From: Acidobacteriota bacterium
GTDB taxonomy: Bacteria; Acidobacteriota; Blastocatellia; Pyrinomonadales; Pyrinomonadaceae
Direction of reading: 5' to 3'
Length of the DNA: 5,448 nucleotides
Assembly (NCBI GenBank): GCA_013140875.1
Contig: JABFSB010000203.1
Location: 1-5,448 of the forward strand
The translations under genes were made by a program, and so were the position numbers. Positions 5,056 to 5,448 of the stretch are shown in pieces; positions within the stretch are counted from its first letter, which is position 1; each line of letters opens with the position of its first letter. The notes under the pieces are model-generated. The model saw only the letters and a list, made by a program, of their open reading frames with translations. It did not search any database and had not been told where the DNA came from.

Positions 5056-5448
5056 ATGACGACGAACAACAAAAGCACGAATTTGAACCGCTGGCAGGCC
5101 ACATACCTGGCGACAGCCGTCGTTGTCCTGCCCGTGTCGCCGCTGCTTTTTTTGCTTGGGCAGTATACGCGGCGCAAGGTCGGGCTGCTGCCGGATGCCG
5201 CGGGTGAGAAAACGGGAACGGCCGGCGAGGGCGGCGGGACGGCAAAGCTGCTTGTGATCGGCGAATCGACCGTTGCGGGTTTGGGCGCGCGGACGCATAA
5301 ACAGGCCCTAACTGGCCAATTTGCCGAGCGTCTTGCCACGCGGGGCATAGATGGCGCGGCCGGCGGTGTAGGGTCCGGGTTCCTGCGAATAGCACCAGTT
5401 CAGGCTCTTGTCGTAGAAGGTCTTGATGAAGCCTGCCGGCAGATGGAT
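5056..5448 (+). CDS. SGNH/GDSL-like hydrolase, N-terminal part; 3' portion replaced by foreign sequence
   Basis: Predicted membrane-anchored SGNH esterase or acyl hydrolase. ATG 5056 opens a frame that stays open to the window edge (131 codons). Residues about 17-37 form a single membrane anchor, followed by a basic QYTRRK and a Gly-rich linker. Family block I is LLVIGESTVAGLGA (65-78), with S71 as the expected nucleophile; it has GES where the family motif usually reads GDS. The following THKQALTGQFAERLA (80-94) also fits. Beyond about residue 94 (position 5337) family resemblance stops, and the same DNA read on the minus strand is a GMC oxidoreductase. The last 37 codons are therefore an accidental frame. 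Blocks II, III and V, with the remaining catalytic residues, are missing. The N-terminus is about 0.8 secure; the tail should be ignored. Confidence 0.75.
   Translation, partial: MTTNNKSTNLNRWQATYLATAVVVLPVSPLLFLLGQYTRRKVGLLPDAAGEKTGTAGEGGGTAKLLVIGESTVAGLGARTHKQALTGQFAERLATRGIDGAAGGVGSGFLRIAPVQALVVEGLDEACRQMD
5308..5448 (-). pseudogene. GMC oxidoreductase N-terminal fragment (choline dehydrogenase-like), broken at both ends
   Basis: Reading leftward from the edge, 42 codons give a segment typical of FAD-dependent GMC alcohol/choline dehydrogenases. It contains HLPAGFIKTFYDKSLNW, CYSQEPGP, then GRAIYAPRGKTLG. In intact enzymes this last piece continues into GGSSSIN (the GMC signature that binds the FAD). 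Here the match ends at Gly (5325-5323), and four unrelated codons run to a TAG at 5310-5308. The upstream FAD-binding GxGxxG segment would lie right of the window. GC at third codon positions is 35 of 42, against 25 of 43 for the first codons of the thioesterase gene, so the fragment appears to come from a different genome, perhaps a proteobacterium. It is not a working gene here. Confidence 0.8.
5323..5337. other. Chimeric junction at 15-bp shared sequence
   Basis: The 15 bases GCCGAGCGTCTTGCC are explained twice. On the plus strand they encode AERLA of the SGNH hydrolase. On the minus strand they encode GKTLG of the GMC oxidoreductase. Left of them only the hydrolase makes sense; right of them only the oxidoreductase does. 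A joint at a short shared word between two unrelated genes in opposite orientation is the classic mark of a mis-joined assembly path or chimeric template, though microhomology-mediated recombination would look the same. Confidence 0.7.

Noticed and set aside
5029..5298. 90-residue N-terminal extension of the lipoprotein frame
   Set aside because: The extension is Arg/Gln-rich, antisense to the SGNH hydrolase, and would bury a good lipoprotein signal peptide that begins at 5028.
1..5448. CRISPR array, tRNA or rRNA genes
   Set aside because: No regularly spaced repeats with unique spacers, no tRNA cloverleaf with a CCA-like end and no rRNA-like stretch were seen on either strand.

Overview
The window looks like a contig from a Gram-negative, moderately GC-rich environmental bacterium. 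My best guess is an acidobacterium of the Blastocatellia/Pyrinomonadales type. That guess rests on the lipoprotein, on the style of the proteins, and on two palindromic repeat families that I remember as frequent in such genomes; it is inference, with no search behind it. Nearly all real genes lie on the minus strand.

Left part (1-1183, minus): the first 394 codons of a RepA/RecA-like AAA ATPase with an added C-terminal helix-turn-helix and an acidic tract. The gene runs off the left edge. Upstream, 1184-1571 has no convincing gene. It holds a compact AT-rich control region with face-to-face promoter-like elements, a TTGCAG/CTGCAA dyad, and a roughly 90-bp imperfect inverted repeat built from GGGACA units. 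A small plus-strand ORF (1572-1724) of unknown function follows.

Centre (1899-5028, minus): three co-directional, closely packed genes that probably form an operon, in the order LolA-like lipoprotein, then PaaI-like hotdog thioesterase (6-nt gap), then an MdlA/YheI-type ABC exporter half-transporter (19- or 37-nt gap depending on the start). Nothing in the sequence fixes a shared pathway; an envelope or lipid-related role is only a guess.

The most unusual feature is inside the ABC gene. Two unrelated palindromic repeat elements lie within the reading frame of its nucleotide-binding domain, at two different loops. They add about 26 and 43 residues and leave every ATPase motif intact. For each element, only one of the three frames on the coding strand is free of stops, and it is the one used. 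The ABC protein also has Asp in place of the catalytic Glu after Walker B, as in subunits of heterodimeric exporters, yet no partner gene is visible here.

Right end (5056-5448): a divergent SGNH/GDSL-like hydrolase starts on the plus strand but loses its family resemblance at about 5337. From there to the edge, the minus strand encodes a clear N-terminal piece of a GMC oxidoreductase, with a much higher GC content at third codon positions. The two meet at a 15-bp stretch, 5323-5337, that fits both genes. This is most simply an assembly or library chimera, less likely a real recombination joint, and sequence to the right of about 5323 should not be trusted as native.
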